A model generated the notes under the pieces. It was not told the DNA's origin, ran no database searches, and saw nothing but the letters and a program-made list of their open reading frames with translations. The position numbers were made by a program, and so were the translations under genes. This document shows, one piece after another, positions 12,387-25,840 of a DNA stretch of 64,000 nucleotides (position 1 is its first letter; the number at the start of each line of letters is the position of its first letter). This DNA is from Rotaria macrura (lineage: Eukaryota > Rotifera > Eurotatoria > Philodinida > Philodinidae): positions 54,921-118,920 of the forward strand of contig OENT01000424.1 in assembly GCA_900239685.1 (NCBI GenBank), given 5' to 3'.

Positions 12387-15300
12387 GATTCATGATAAAA
12401 GAAACATTTATTAAATTTTAAAATTTCATGATTTCCAGGAATGTTCATAAACTAGGAATGCGTTGCACTTTATTGGATTTCTTCTACAGGTTAAAATTTA
12501 CATTAAAAGTACTTTTATTCAATACAAAATGAATTTGTTATTGCTAGAACTTAGATGAAAATAAAGACCAATATTTCTTTACTCTCTGTATATTGCCTAC
12601 GAAATCTAGTCGTAACTCTTATGAGAGTTTGTTTGAAAAATTTGAAAGAACTACTGCTAGAAGTACTCCTCTAATTAGATGGAAGAAAAACAATTGAATA
12701 CAAATTTCGGTTTTTATCTAATTGTATCAGTCGAAAAATTGTCTCCTCAGACAATGGTCGTATTTTGAGTGTGTCCAACATATATACAGAGTTGTTCTCA
12801 CATTTTATGCACCAATAAAGGAATCCATATTTTTGTTTTTAATTATTTACATTTTCCATGAAAAAATTGATGTCTCGCAATCGAAGTAATTTGAAATCAG
12901 ACGATTCTAATAAAAAAATATTTATCTAATGGTCTATTTCATGTAAAATAAAGCGATGTGTGCTAAATGAAAAAAACTAATGTATGAAAACAGGACTGAT
13001 TCAGCATAAAATCATTTTACAACTGTATGTATTCATCAGAAAAATGCATGTCTTTTCTACTGTGAAAAACAGAATTCTCTAGTCTTGAAGCAAAATAGCT
13101 CAACTGCGTTATTCGATAGAGAAAGTTATTCATGATGCACATACAAAAAGAAATGTCTCATTCAATTGATGATATTATCAGAAATCGTTATGTGAATGTA
13201 TGGATTTCTTAACTGTCAGGTTTCTTTCCTATCAAACAATTGATATGTTTGTGTAGATTTATTTGTAGACGATCTGTCTTAAAATTCAAAGATATTTTAG
13301 TCTTGGTGATTGATGTGAATGAATAATCATTGAGCATATACAGAAGGTGAAACATATTTAGAAATCGAAGTTGAAAAATCTCAATCAATATTTGACTCAT
13401 TCATACATCCTATTAGAAAAACCAATTTAGTTAGAAACGATCAATTAACTTAAATTATGACTTCAGCGTTGAGATGTGTTCAAGAATTTCGAACTTCTTC
13501 TCGGATCTATACAGATTTTCGAGTGTGTTTCTCCTAGAGGTCCACGCCGAGATCGTTTCTATAGTTTTTATTAGAAGCGCCCTTCAATTTTATTTTTTCG
13601 TTAAACAAACGTAATCCAATTATAGTTTCTTGAATATTCTCTGTTGCTACAGTGGAAAAAGTTTGAAAAAAAAACTTCATGCATGACATGCAGACATATT
13701 TTTATGATCGACCTCACAAGTTCCTTTCTAAGTTAATTATCAAAAATTTAAGACAAAAACATTTTCTTATCCAATCTGTGACACAACATATAACTTCAGA
13801 ATTAAGCATGAGTACAAACGATCAAGTTCAATCGTGAGAATATTAAAAGAAGACAAGGTGACATAATACATCATCCATTATGTGAATAATCGAGCAAAAA
13901 AAATGAAGGTTTGACGGTAATTCAGATATTCAATAAGTTAGTGTTGAATATTTTAGCATTAAAATAGTTCACACAGTTTATATTAATTATATACATTAAT
14001 TATTGGAAAGAAAGAACAAGAAAAAGGAATGATTGTGCAAATTTTTCCTGAATGTTAAGCATACTTTTTGAGGAAGCTCAATGAAATGCTGAGTTTTACT
14101 TCAATGTTAATTTTTACTCGCGATAGAAATTAATCAGACATCAAGAAATCTGCAGGGGTTTAAAATCCACCATACAATGAGATAATAATCTGCCTGTTAG
14201 ATAGCTATCGCAAAATGAAATCTTGTTTCTGAACTTGAATTCTACTAATTCTAACTGTGACGATTTTAGATAGAAGAAGAGTTAATGCTGATGGTATTAC
14301 ATTTTATTTAGCTTCTACGTATCACAAATCGCATCGTTTACATCCACAACACGCGCTTATATACGCAACCAGGAAAGAGAGAGAAGGAAAAGATACAACA
14401 AGAGAAAAGATAGACATAACAAATAAGAAGATGAGAATAACAGGAAAGATAATTATGGAAGAAGATATATGTATTCCTGTCAACAGAATAAGTAACGAGT
14501 AGATCGTATCCATGAAAGGATGAAAGAGAAGAGATATGTAGACAAGGAAAAGCCACAGAAGAAGAAACGTGATGTAAGAGCGCTATCAAAATAGAACGTC
14601 ACACTAACGTTCAATATTTCTTTAATATTTGAGACAATTTCATATTAAATTAGAGATTATTTCAATGAGCCTAAAGATAACTTGTAGCTAAATATTTCTA
14701 CTCGATGGAATCATAATTAAAATAAAAAGTATATTTACTTTTTTTATTGCATGATGATCATTTCGCTATCAGCGAAAGTGTTTGTACGGTGTAGAGACTC
14801 CAGTAGTTTTCTTATAATCTATTTTAATGATAGTGCTAGTCACCTGAAATCATGTGTTAAGAATACTCAAAATTGAGACGACGGTCACTTTCAATTGATT
14901 CAAGATTTTCATAGAAACGAAATGTATTTGACGTTATCAAATATTATTTTTCAAGATTAATATATTATATGCAATGTATAAAATTCGGCTTACTGTCTCG
15001 TTTCATCAAAATCCAATCCAGTCAATCATTATTTTCTTTCTGTTAATTTATATGAGACTAAGTTTTAGATCTCATCAACTATTACTTAACAACCATCGTC
15101 TCATTTCCCTACTAATCAGCATCTATTCGATGCCAATTTATATATTCTGAAGTAGATTGACCTGTCGAATAATTCTCAGATAGTCAATCGTACATTAAGA
15201 CCGATATCTATGTAGAAAAATTATCGTTCGAATACAATAGGAAATCTATGTACATGTTTGTTTTTATTTGCTATTATCATTCAATATAGTATATTCGATA

Positions 15301-15429
15301 GTCGACAAAAGATTTTTTGCCAAAATACATAGAGTTCATTTTCTTAACACAGATTAATTTAATATAGTTACATCGCTTTATTATTATTAATTTACAGATA
15401 TGCCTAGAATGGTCTTGTTTTTGCTTGTC
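12387..15429. other. gene-poor region
   Basis: No confident gene is present. At 14257-14502 an 81-codon plus-strand frame starts beside an acceptor-like ATTTTAG. It reads RRRVNADGITFYLASTYHKS before running into a purine-rich tract (14370-14570). It could be an exon but has no recognisable domain. The rest is AT-rich and unassigned. Confidence 0.3.
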
Positions 15430-16634
15430 TCATATGTTAAAGTTCAGTTTTTGGATTCGATGCGATGATAAAATTCGCACACGATCATCCATATCATATA
15501 AATAAAAATAAAGTTGCCAAGGAAATGGACACATATTGAGATCAACATTTAGTTCTTTTGTAAGCATTGTCCGTTCATTAAAATAGGATATTTTCCTGTT
15601 ATCACAATCAATTAAAAGTTCGATTTGTAGTATTGTTTCACCATTCAAATCATGGTAAGTATATTCAGTTTTGGATTGTGAATAGTTACCACCAACTATT
15701 TGATCGTCGCTACTCCAGCCATAGACAGACAATGGAGATTCAGTTGATGTAATACCAAACGTTGTTATATAATCTGGATTCTTCTTATTTATAATAAAAC
15801 GAATTCTATGTTCACCTTGTGTATATTTAATTTTACCACATACAAAAGCATCACTTCGTTTTTGATCATCGTGCATGGCTAGCTGTTCATTATCTTCAAT
15901 ATGAACATCACCGACTGCATGTAGAAAAGTATCATTTGAAAATATGAGTTGTTTTGTCGACGATAAATATATATTAGGGATCAGAACTTCTTTTGGATTC
16001 TCAATAATATTAATAGATGAATAAATAGTTGTTAAATCTATTTTAAGATTTTCTAATTTTATCATCCATGAATGAAGATCGTTTTCAATATAATCATCTT
16101 CTTCACGAGCTTTACGCAGACGTTGAGAAAAACATTTTAATGCTTCAGCAACATTCTCTAAATAGATACATATGAAGTCGAAATAAGAAAAAATAGTCTA
16201 TATTAGATTTTAAAATGAAATCATTAAATATACGATCATTATGCTTTTATGCCATTCTTAGAAGATCAAATCAATGCATAGCACCTCATTTTCGTTTCTT
16301 TTTCTTATGTTTCACTTTATTTTATACCTTTTTCGAATTTTATATGTTGAAAAATATCTTGACGAATACTTGTTGCAACTTGCTGAATTTTCATCATGGA
16401 ATTTTGTTCCCATTGATCAATATGATTGATCAATCTATGCTGTTCATTATTGTCTTGATTAATGAATTGATAAAGTTCATCGTGTTTATAGATAAGTCCA
16501 TCCAATCGAAGATTGAGATCATCACGATGTTCACTAGCATGTCTTCGACAGAATAGATTCGAACATCCTTGACATTTAAATACACCGACACCTTTACTTG
16601 CACATTTAGTGCATGATAGTGTTAAAGTTGCCAT
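15430..16634 (-). CDS. B-box zinc-finger protein with SPRY-like tail (copy A)
   Basis: Two exons: exon 1 16328-16634 and exon 2 15430-16157. The 170-nt GT-AG intron (16158-16327) splits a codon after its first base. The spliced product is 344 aa. The N terminus carries a B-box-like zinc finger, C-x2-C-x9-C-x2-C-x4-C-x2-H-x3-H (Cys8, 11, 21, 24, 29; His32, 36). A Gln/Glu/Lys-rich helical segment that is likely coiled coil follows. The C-terminal beta-rich domain has YGWSSDD, LIDCDNRKISYFNERT and CPFPWQLYFYLYD, which resembles a SPRY/B30.2 fold. The architecture recalls TRIM proteins without a RING, so a binding or adaptor role is more likely than ligase activity. An upstream in-frame ATG at 16712 exists, but the ATG at 16634 matches the start of its paralogues. 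It is 24 kb from paralogues B and C on the same strand. Confidence 0.85.
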
Positions 16635-16712
16635 TCGTATTTTTCGTATTGAATTATTTTTTAGCTTATGAATTATAAGAACGGTAGTCAACTTATTTTG
16701 TGTATGCATCAC

Positions 16713-18259
16713 CTTCTCTTCTAATTAATATTTCGAACGAAAGAACGCAAGAAAAAAAATTGAAACTGAATCGATAAAAATCATGTAGAAGAAGAACAAA
16801 CTTGCAAAAAAAAGTCACCGTTTGATATTCGATCAATAATTCAGTTAAAACGTGAATTTAGTCTCAAATTCACACATGATGTGTAAAAAGCAGTCCTTTA
16901 ATGAATAGTCTACAACGAATTTTTATCGTGTATTTCACAACAGATACGCTATTGTTTCAATATCAAAATAAAAGATTTCTTTTTTGTGAGTTATAGACCT
17001 TGAATAAAGCAGACCGAAACATAAAATCTTCCGACACGAATAGATTCTATTGGAATAGGTTGCAGAAAATATAGTTTTTGACTATTGAATGTACTTGTCT
17101 TTACCGAATGCTTGGATCTCATTGAACTAGATAACTATCTCTGTTCATTTGTCTCTTCGTTGACTGACGACTGTTAGATTCAAAGTTTTCTCGAATCTAA
17201 TCTGAAAAAAGAAATTCGACACTAAACCCATGATTACGATTCTTGATGCAAATCAATCGGGTAGACATCTTATGTAGTTCATTAAGTTTTTTATTTATTT
17301 CTTGCATTCAAAGTTCTTCTTCAATTAATTCAATGTCTTTTCAATATGTGAAATAAATCGACTGCGTACGATAGTCAATTTGAGTGCACTATAAGACATC
17401 GCTACAGTTTTTGTGATTTAATTGTCTATCGATGTAATATTTCATAAATATTACACATCGATGTCGCTCGGTTTTTCGTCTCGTTCGATTGGACTATTGC
17501 GTCATAAAGCTTTGAAAATAAATTCGATTTTCTGATTTGCCAAATAGATAGAACAAATAAAAGTTGCATGTGAATACACAATATGATACTGTACATGCTC
17601 AAAAATATTCATAAAGTGATATGAACATTTTGTTTTACATCATAAGAAGATATGTTTATGATTAAATTTCTTTTTTTTATATTCAAAGTGGATGTAGAAT
17701 AAACTACTTGATAATTTATTCTCTGTATATTCAAGATAATTGTACAGTAGTTGATTGTTCTTATTAACTCGAAGACTAACATTTTCTTTTAAAAGATTGC
17801 TTTTAAATAGTATTTTCCTTCATATGATTAATACGATAATCAGCATAGAACGATAGGTACGTATCTCTGCGTCGTTCATTTAACATATTTTGATTTGCTG
17901 TCTTACTTAATCATTGACAAAGTCCATTAAGACTCGTTTAGCATATAATACAAGAAGATTGTGTCGATAGTCGACCCTGGCTCTCATATCAGCCATAGCT
18001 GCCACACGCAACAAACAATAGTCAGGGAAAGTTCTTTCTTATGTTCTTCGATCAAACCTAATTTAAAGTCAATTTATAAAAAAATTGATTACGGTTGATG
18101 CTGCAAGCAGTTTTTATGAACTTGTATCGACAATCAATTGATAGTCGCAATAAGAAAATCATACTTTTGTTTGGAAAAATGATTACTTATATTCAAGGCT
18201 TTGTAAAACTATTCATTGATTGATATTAATTTACATTAACTTAGTGTGTATTCGAATAA
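16713..18259. other. intergenic region with one strong hairpin
   Basis: No gene is recognised. At 17428-17462 the sequence forms a nearly perfect inverted repeat: ATCGATGTAATATTT, a 3-nt loop, then its complement with a 2-nt insertion. No T-run or gene lies beside it, so it is an isolated palindrome. Confidence 0.35.
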
Positions 18260-18267
18260 ACATTGAA

Positions 18268-18441
18268 ATAATAATTATGATTTTGGAATGTCGTCACTTG
18301 GAAGTTCGAGCCATAATTCTAACTTATCGAAATCCATTATACTAAATAGAATAGTTAATGGAGAAAACATTTTAGAATCAATCACTAATGAATTATCCTA
18401 ATCTATGTTAATAATAGCGAAACCATCGTCTCGTAGTTTAT
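18268..18441 (-). pseudogene. coding-like relic or C-terminal exon, family unknown
   Basis: On the minus strand an acceptor-like TTTCAG is followed by a frame beginning NKLRDDGFAIINID. After a TAG it continues DNSLVIDSKMFSPL, then TILFSIMDFDKLELWLELPS, and ends in DDIPKS-stop. Composition and codon use are clearly coding-like, and one internal stop interrupts it. It may be the final exon of a broken gene. A second minus-strand coding-like stretch (VKRGTEYLNGFCEDIMTVLI) lies at about 18680-18740 beside another acceptor-like TTTAG and could be an upstream exon. No family is assigned. Confidence 0.35.
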
Positions 18442-18780
18442 TCTGAAACACAACAGAGATGATATATATATATATATATATGCGCATAATAAATCAATAT
18501 GGAAAGAGAATAGACTCCTATTGATATCGAATATTCTGTATATGTGACATGTTTGTTGATTGTGATTCTCTTTTTATAATCGGACCGAGAGATATTTTTA
18601 TTGAATAAAGACAATTAATAAATATTATAATGTCATGAAATTATCTTTTTCTTTTCAATCTTCTATTTTATTCCTCGCGATTCATAATCAAATCAATACT
18701 GTCATAATATCTTCACAAAAACCATTGAGATACTCTGTGCCGCGTTTAACAACTAAAGTAAAGGTATATTTTCATCTAAA

Positions 18781-19545
18781 GAATGTTTACAAGTATGTTT
18801 TTGAAAATGTCTTGGCAATGACGGAGATCATCTTAATCATCAACTACATGTAATTGTCCATGAATATGATGCCATCTTATAATCTTTCGTTGCAAATGAA
18901 AATGAGCGCATCGATGAACATCCTACTTCGAAACCGATTCATCGATGAGATAAGATTCCAATTGAAAAAGTTTAACACGTAGCAGATGACGTAAGAAAAA
19001 AACTTCGTATATTTACCATTTTCTTACGAGATTGGTTATATGATCTTGCTAAACAACTAATAAAATTTCGTATGGATAATAATTCCATCGCATTTATCCT
19101 ACTCAATGTTTACGGAAAACAATCGGAAAGAAATTCTTGTTACTCAAAATATATATTTCTGCCATAGAACAGTAATTAAGAGAAAAGCAAATTGTTGAAG
19201 CATCGTATAATCGCCCACTTTTCATTGAGATTAATGATTTTAGGATAAGGGTGTGAGTGATGCTACGGTTTCCGTACAAGGAATTAGTAAATATTCATGT
19301 GATGAACAAAATCTTGAATTTTTTCTGAAAAAAATTGTAGCAAGTACACGATATAGTTTGAAATTGTTTCAGCATTCATGTCGATTGGTGGAGCATCAAC
19401 TTGTAATGGTCAAGTGACGACATAATTTTGTCACACGCATGAAACAAATCATAACTGAAAAGCAATTTCGGCGTATAAATTATCTCAAGTTTCGTTTATT
19501 ATTGAAGTTGATCATGTTTGTGGCCATCAAAAAATGAGCTGTATA
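18781..19545 (+). pseudogene. degenerate coding relic, family unknown
   Basis: The plus strand between about 18.78 and 19.55 kb contains several coding-looking runs in different frames broken by stops. They include GNDGDHLNHQLHVIVHEYDA and ADDVRKKLRIFTIFLRDWLY. After an acceptor-like GATTTTAG near 19240 come SDATVSVQGISKYSCDEQNL and QIITEKQFRRINYLKFRLLL. The last run is open for about 95 codons apart from one TGA. This is the pattern of a decayed gene of one to several exons. I do not recognise the protein. Confidence 0.3.
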
Positions 19546-20821
19546 TACCGATGAATAAACAAGCAAAAAGAGCTGAATATCAACATCAAAAAATCTCTAC
19601 TACGAAGACAAATTTGATTTCATCTGTTCGAGATCGAACATTGTAGTAGTTTGCCGCATTAATATATAAAACTATCTTGTAGTCTATTATTATGAAGATG
19701 CATGCATGCAATGCAAATGACGTAAGAATATCAGTATTCTCATTTCTATTTAACGAAAAACTTCGAATTATGAAGGCCTAATGTGGATGTGAAATACTGA
19801 GAGACATTGGAAACTAATTCAGGAGGATTCGTTATAAAAAAAATGTTCCAGAGAACAGAAAAACACAACTACTTATTTTGAAATCGAACTTGGTACTATG
19901 TTTTTTCGCGTGTCATTCCTTTCTAGTTGTTCAGTTACCTCGATATTGCTCTTCATACGATATGTCGATTTTATAAAATAGATGAAATCAGATAAATTAT
20001 TACTATTTGAAACATTACCACTTTTATATTGTTATTCAATCCTATTACGATAAGAAAGAAATTAATATTTCGTCAGTCTTCATGAAATATTGATAAGATG
20101 AGATGATAAAAAGTATTTATTTCAAACATCGAAGAGAATGAGCAATCCTTGATATTTTATATGAGACTTTGTTCGGTAAAATGATTCCTAAAACTTGTCG
20201 ATAGCCTTTGAAAAATCGATGAATTCTATTGAATTGTTTATCGTGCTTCCAATAGTCTAATTATGATTGATTTTTAGGACTAGATCAATTGTTTCGAACA
20301 ATTTATCAAACAGCTTTCTATGGAATCAATCATAAGAACAGGACGACATTGATATATTCATGCTTTGCGATAGGCCAGCAACGACTTTACATAAGGCGTA
20401 TAACTATGCAGATTTCCTATTCAAGTAAACTCACATCTGAAAACAGCTCGACGAACTAAAAGTATTATGTCTACGTTTGTAATCTTCTTTAAAGCACTAG
20501 CAGAAATGTGCTATTGAATAAAATCTCTTCATCTTCTCTTCTCTTCTCTTACTGTCAAGCATTTTCACGAGCAGTGTTATGGAATAGTGGCAAGAATAAT
20601 CGAAACACTGGTGTGATTGTTTTATTATATTTGATGTAGGTGTCAATCAAAAGGAAAGTTTATTCATTTGATAGGATCGAAAGAAAAAAAATATTCTATT
20701 GACGAGCACTGAATAGTGACGTGATAATGATACGATCGTCAAGGTCAAGATACAAGCACTCACAGCTGTGCCACATAGATAGAAATATTGATTTCATTCG
20801 GTTAGGCTTTTAGTTCGAAGT

Positions 20822-21490
20822 ATGTCATCTGATCAATCTAATTTCAGTACACAATCGGCAACTATTACTGATTCACAAAAATACTCCGGTATAATCTTCA
20901 AGAAAATTCATGTGGCCGATCTTAGTGCAATATACGGACCTGGAAATCGTGGAATCGTTGCCGACGAAAAGATTAAAAGGGATGATCTCATTCTGGAAAA
21001 TGATCCAATGACATCCATCTTTTATCCATTCGACGATCAGCGTGGTAGTCTTACAATAGAAGAATTCTATCAATTGGTTGATGAACAGAAAGATGCTGAT
21101 ACGAAAGAATATCTCATGAGATATTCACTACCATACGATGATAAGAATGTGTTTGTACCTCGAAACTATCAAACACGTGATACAATGGATTACAGTGCAC
21201 TTTTGAATCATTCTTGCGATGCTAATTGTACCTCAACGTATACTGATCGTGTTATTGCTCTGAAAGATATCGAACCAGGTTCTGTACTCACCGTTGACTA
21301 CGGCATTGGTATTGCCGACGACACAAAACTGAAACCATTCACGATATGTCGCTGTGGAACGTCATCATGTGCAGGAACTGGCGTATTTGAACGTTATAAA
21401 CAACCTGATTGGCAAGAAAAGTTCTACACTCAATGTTTTCCGTACGTCAAGAAAAAAATCGATGACCTTCGTAGACAAGATAGCAAATAA
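20822..21490 (+). CDS. small SET-domain protein-lysine methyltransferase
   Basis: A complete single exon of 222 aa. The SET fold is recognisable from its first motif (YGPGNRGIVADEKI, residues 38-51), which begins S-adenosylmethionine binding. The signature NHSCDAN (129-135) forms the pseudoknot with the cofactor, and Tyr160 lies in VDYG at the catalytic site. A post-SET-like cysteine cluster CRCG...C (Cys176, 178, 183), together with a SET-domain Cys such as Cys132, would hold zinc. Expected chemistry is transfer of methyl groups from SAM to a protein lysine; the substrate cannot be inferred. It has no pre-SET or targeting domain, which makes it as compact as bacterial and protist stand-alone SET proteins. 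The start follows TTAGGCTTTTAG eight bases upstream, which would suit spliced-leader trans-splicing as described in bdelloids (inference). Confidence 0.88.
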   Translation: MSSDQSNFSTQSATITDSQKYSGIIFKKIHVADLSAIYGPGNRGIVADEKIKRDDLILENDPMTSIFYPFDDQRGSLTIEEFYQLVDEQKDADTKEYLMRYSLPYDDKNVFVPRNYQTRDTMDYSALLNHSCDANCTSTYTDRVIALKDIEPGSVLTVDYGIGIADDTKLKPFTICRCGTSSCAGTGVFERYKQPDWQEKFYTQCFPYVKKKIDDLRRQDSK

Positions 21491-24479
21491 TCGATGCAAT
21501 GATTCATACTTGCCTTTCTACACAAAATTGTCAACTTGTACTCATGTTCAAATTGACGTTCCAATTTCGTTCAATTGAAATTCATACACTCTTGAATAAG
21601 AAGAAAGTTTTTTATGTAGAAGTCCTAAAATTAGTTTATAATAAGAACGTACGAGAATGTTTATTTATCACAATTTTCAAAATAGAATCGATCATTTTAC
21701 TCGAGAAGAACTCATTTGTGTTTGAAATCACACATTTGAGACTAGTGATCAACCAGACTTAGAGGATTGTAGCCCTGATCATGTAAGTAGACCACGTAAT
21801 AATCTTCCCTTGACTAATTCATACGTTTTTCTTACTAATGATTTCATTAACTCAAACGATAATCAGATTTCTTGCTGTGTTGTTTTTATGGTCTCAAGAT
21901 ATTTATCTTTTCTTATTGATATATGATTTGACACATGAGCAATTCGACTACGTTCCAAGAATTTCTCACATCGTCTCCATTAATTATCTAGATGAAATTC
22001 TTCGTGGCACATATATGAACGATTTAAATTAATCTGGATTTCAAATAGGTATAGATCTTCCTATGTTGTTGAATCTGTGACAAGTCAATATTCAATTTGA
22101 CCAATATACAGTGATCCTTTAGTTTCTTCGATTACTCTAACCTATTTCATGATTAATCTAAGTTTTTGCAAAGTTAATTTAAATGAAGTCGATTTCATTC
22201 AGAGATATATTCGTTTAATACAATCAGAACCTAGAATGTGTTAATCAGCGACACATGTTTATATAACTATTTAGTTTGCTTCGTTTTACAAATCAAGCAT
22301 TCCATCGGTGTGAAATCTGATGTCTGATTGCAAGATGTATGTCTTGAGAAATCATATAAAATATTGTCGACGATCTTAGAACAATTTTTGTCAAAACATT
22401 TTCACTTGCATTGAAATAGAAAAGACTTGGGTAGTTTGCTGAACAGAAGTTAATGATGATGCTAAAGGGAAATAGTTTCTTTAATAGAAGGAAAACATCC
22501 CTGATTATTAGAAAATAAAATATTCTTGTATGACATTCTAAAGCCTACCATATTCTTGAATGATGTTCATTAATAAAAAGAATCTGGCGTTGTAATAAAA
22601 GAATTGATGGGGTAATGTAGGAAATGAACATGACGAAAAGAAAAAGTAGAATCAAGTTGCATGATCAAACAAAAATACATGAGTGAATAATTTAGAATGA
22701 AAAATCTGGAACAACAAAATGAAGCAAGAAAAACATGGTTCTAGATTAGACAGGTTTTTGGAACAATCAAGGTAGTTGTAAGTAAGGAGTGTTGAAATGG
22801 TGTTTGTTGTTTTCATTATCGCCAATCACAATCATTCAAACATCTAATTATTTACAGCTATTCACAGTAAAACTAACTGAAATCTAGCTATTCAGTGCAT
22901 TCGAATTATTCAATAAATAGCAAAAAAACTAGAACTAATTTATCACTGGAAGAATCTAATTTTCTACGTCTAAGACTTATTAATTTATTCTACTTTCTAC
23001 GTTTCTCATTCAATGTACACTATTTCTATGTTTTTTTCGTTGTAGGTTTGCTTTATTTCTGTTTTCTGTTGTTGTTTCTTGAAAGCATTGAATTCGATTG
23101 TTTCCTTTCTGGTATGTTCCAGAAAACCCTGAAAAATAAACAATCGTATCGATTATGTGAAATTCAAACACTCTTTAAAACCTTTTCAAGTCGATAGAGC
23201 TAAAAAAAAACTCAAATACATGACCAAAGTTAAACAAACTGTTGACGATTGATCAACGAACATACCGATTAATACTTTAAAACATAGTTTATTATGAATG
23301 CTAGATCGGACAAGCGTTAGCTGAGGATCATTTAAACGTTCATACAGATATTTATCAATATGGTTCTTTTGACAGTGACCATCACATATTATTCGAGAAA
23401 ATTAGAAAAATACTGAAGATGGTAGAACTCACCAGCATGCAACCAATTTGCATGTTAAACAGCGTATTCTCGAAAAGAAAATCTCATTCGTTGTCAAAAA
23501 ATTAATAACAATGAATGTTTTGACGTCTTCAATCTATTTTATTGCTAATTGTTACTAGTATCGATTCTTTACGTGAGTCTAGTAGAATTGATTACTATTC
23601 ACAAATACAGTGTTAACTTTTTTACACCTATGCAATTGAAATATTTGATCACATCACATTTTAAAGTTAAAAAATTTCATTTTGTTTGAAAAAATATCAC
23701 AAATTCGACAACAACTAATACCCACAGACTAGTAGTATTCTATATTACTTCAAGACTTCATTTTAAATACTGACAAGAAGACTGTCCTTTGTTAGAAAAT
23801 GATTTTCAAGTTTTTTTAAAATACATTCATCTCATTCAATTCAATCGAACTAACTAGATGACAAAACATTGTATTATATTAAATAAGCTGAATGCAGTTC
23901 ATTAGAGCATATCTCTGAATAAAATATGCTCATAATACATTACAAAACATGACCTAGAATATTTTGGTAACACAAATTTTGTGAGAAACATTGAACTCTT
24001 ATAAAGTCATTCTTCCCTGACTGGAATAATCTTGATATCTTACATAGCAACTGTTGTCTTTATTGAGACATGTTTATGCATTTAAAGAATGATAGACATT
24101 CTAATTTTGTTCTTGTTGAAAATATAGTCATATTTAAAGTTTTATTCAGCATGTTTATAATTCATGAGAAGAATTGCAAAACAAAAAAGAATTCATAACT
24201 GTTCAATGTACAGAGTGAAAAACTTATTATCTATGATGTTTTACCTGTGTTCAAATTTTAGTTTGATTATTTATATGATCATTGAAACATAGAGGAATCA
24301 TCAAGTTTTAAGGGATAGGTTTTTTACTGTCGTCTATCAAACATGATTACTCTTATAGTGTTGTTTTAACGAGCCTTTACAATCACTTTCAAGTATGTTT
24401 GATTCATATTTGAGAATCAATAATATTTTAGCCCTGCCAATCAATCAATCAATCATAACCAAAACCTTGAAAGTATCCA
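21491..24479. other. no recognised gene
   Basis: Short frames at 21499-21762, 21838-22032 and 22895-23197 are rich in Phe, Leu, Ile and Lys and show no domain. They are what AT-rich DNA gives by chance. The 3' end of the SET transcript must lie near the left edge. Nothing else is seen. Confidence 0.4.
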
Positions 24480-24489
24480 TCAAAATTTA

Positions 24490-25107
24490 ATGTTTCGAAA
24501 GAATATATTACGGGAAAATTGTAATAGATATTACTGGCAGACACAAGGCGTCCAGGCCGAAAAATACGACGTCGTCAAGGCTTGCATACATGACTCCACA
24601 ATTGCGACTGTCTATCGTCGTCTTCTTTTCGTTTACTACAGCATACTGGAAGTATTAAAATCGTATATGACGAAATGCGGTTGTAATTCTAGAAGTATAT
24701 ATACGATCGAATATTTTCGACTTGGGTTTGTTGTTCTTTTGGTTAGTGGAGAATTTATAACTCAGAATTATCGGGGTGACATTGTAAGTACACAGGTTGA
24801 AGATATTTGACTATCGATAAAAGATGAGTGAAAACTAATTGAAGCTCTTGAGGACTATATGTGGCTTGGGATAGCTTACAGTGCATGTTAAATGGATCCC
24901 CTACATAGACAACAGTACAAGCACACTACTTGTGATAACTATGTGTTCTATTCTACATGTCAGGAAAAGGCATGGGACCATGAACTCTCAATAGTGCCAC
25001 AAACAATATCAGTAATTGAAGCACCCACTGGAGAAAAAATAAATTTCTACTCTGAGCTTCTTCAGAACATTCAAGATCAGAATAATGTAAAACAAAATAG
25101 TAGATAA
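24490..25107 (+). other. two short coding-like frames, unassigned
   Basis: Two plus-strand frames (24490-24810, 106 codons; 24892-25107, 71 codons) have somewhat higher GC and less biased composition than the flanks. The second contains EAPTGEKINFYSELLQNIQD, a helical, charged stretch. Neither shows a known motif. They sit directly before a repeat-rich block (25.1-26.8 kb) and may be part of a mobile element. Confidence that either is expressed is low. Confidence 0.2.
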
Positions 25108-25840
25108 GATGACTATGAACTCTCAAGGGCACAAGGCCCCACCATAGTTTCTATTTTTGCTTCTGATCATCCGATCTTGCTGAAATTTTCAGAGAAGGTG
25201 TATCTAGTGGTTCGTATGTTAAGAAAACAATTTCAGTTTGAAATATTGAGTCTGCCAGGATTTACCTATGGATTCTGAGTCGAAATGGGAGTTTCCACGT
25301 TTCCCAAATTTCTCCGTCATTTCAAATGCTAGAAAGTTTGGATTACTTTTAAAGCATAGGAAAAACATAGCAATACAAATAAACAGAGCCTGACTTTTTT
25401 TTCCTTAACAATTTTCTTTTATTGAACCTTATCTCGTAGGATATAGCAAAAATAGGGTATAGATTGTAAAAGATTTTTTATCTTGTGAGATATTAAACAC
25501 AAAGTCTAAGATTTTGGCTCTGTTATATTCTAGAGCCGATCGATTGCTTCATTTTGACACCAAGCGAAACTCTTTAGCATTTAAAATAGCGGAGAAATTC
25601 GGGAAATATATAAGTATAAAAACAAAAACCCTCTTTAGAGAAAAACGCAAAGGAAGTTTTAGAAGTGAAATTTGAGACTTTTTCTACGATAAAATAGTGT
25701 GAAATAAATTTTTTCGATGATTTTCCATGAAACAATGATGAAAAGGAATTCAGGGAACGCATGTCGAGTTGTAAGATGCCCATAGACCACATGCAAGGCC
25801 AAACTCTCAACTTATACATGAATGGTAAGTAGTTTCTAGC

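Noticed and set aside
14322..14589. Overlapping minus-strand frames opposite 14257-14502
   Set aside because: They arise from a purine-rich plus-strand tract read in reverse, giving Ser/Phe/Leu-rich chance peptides.
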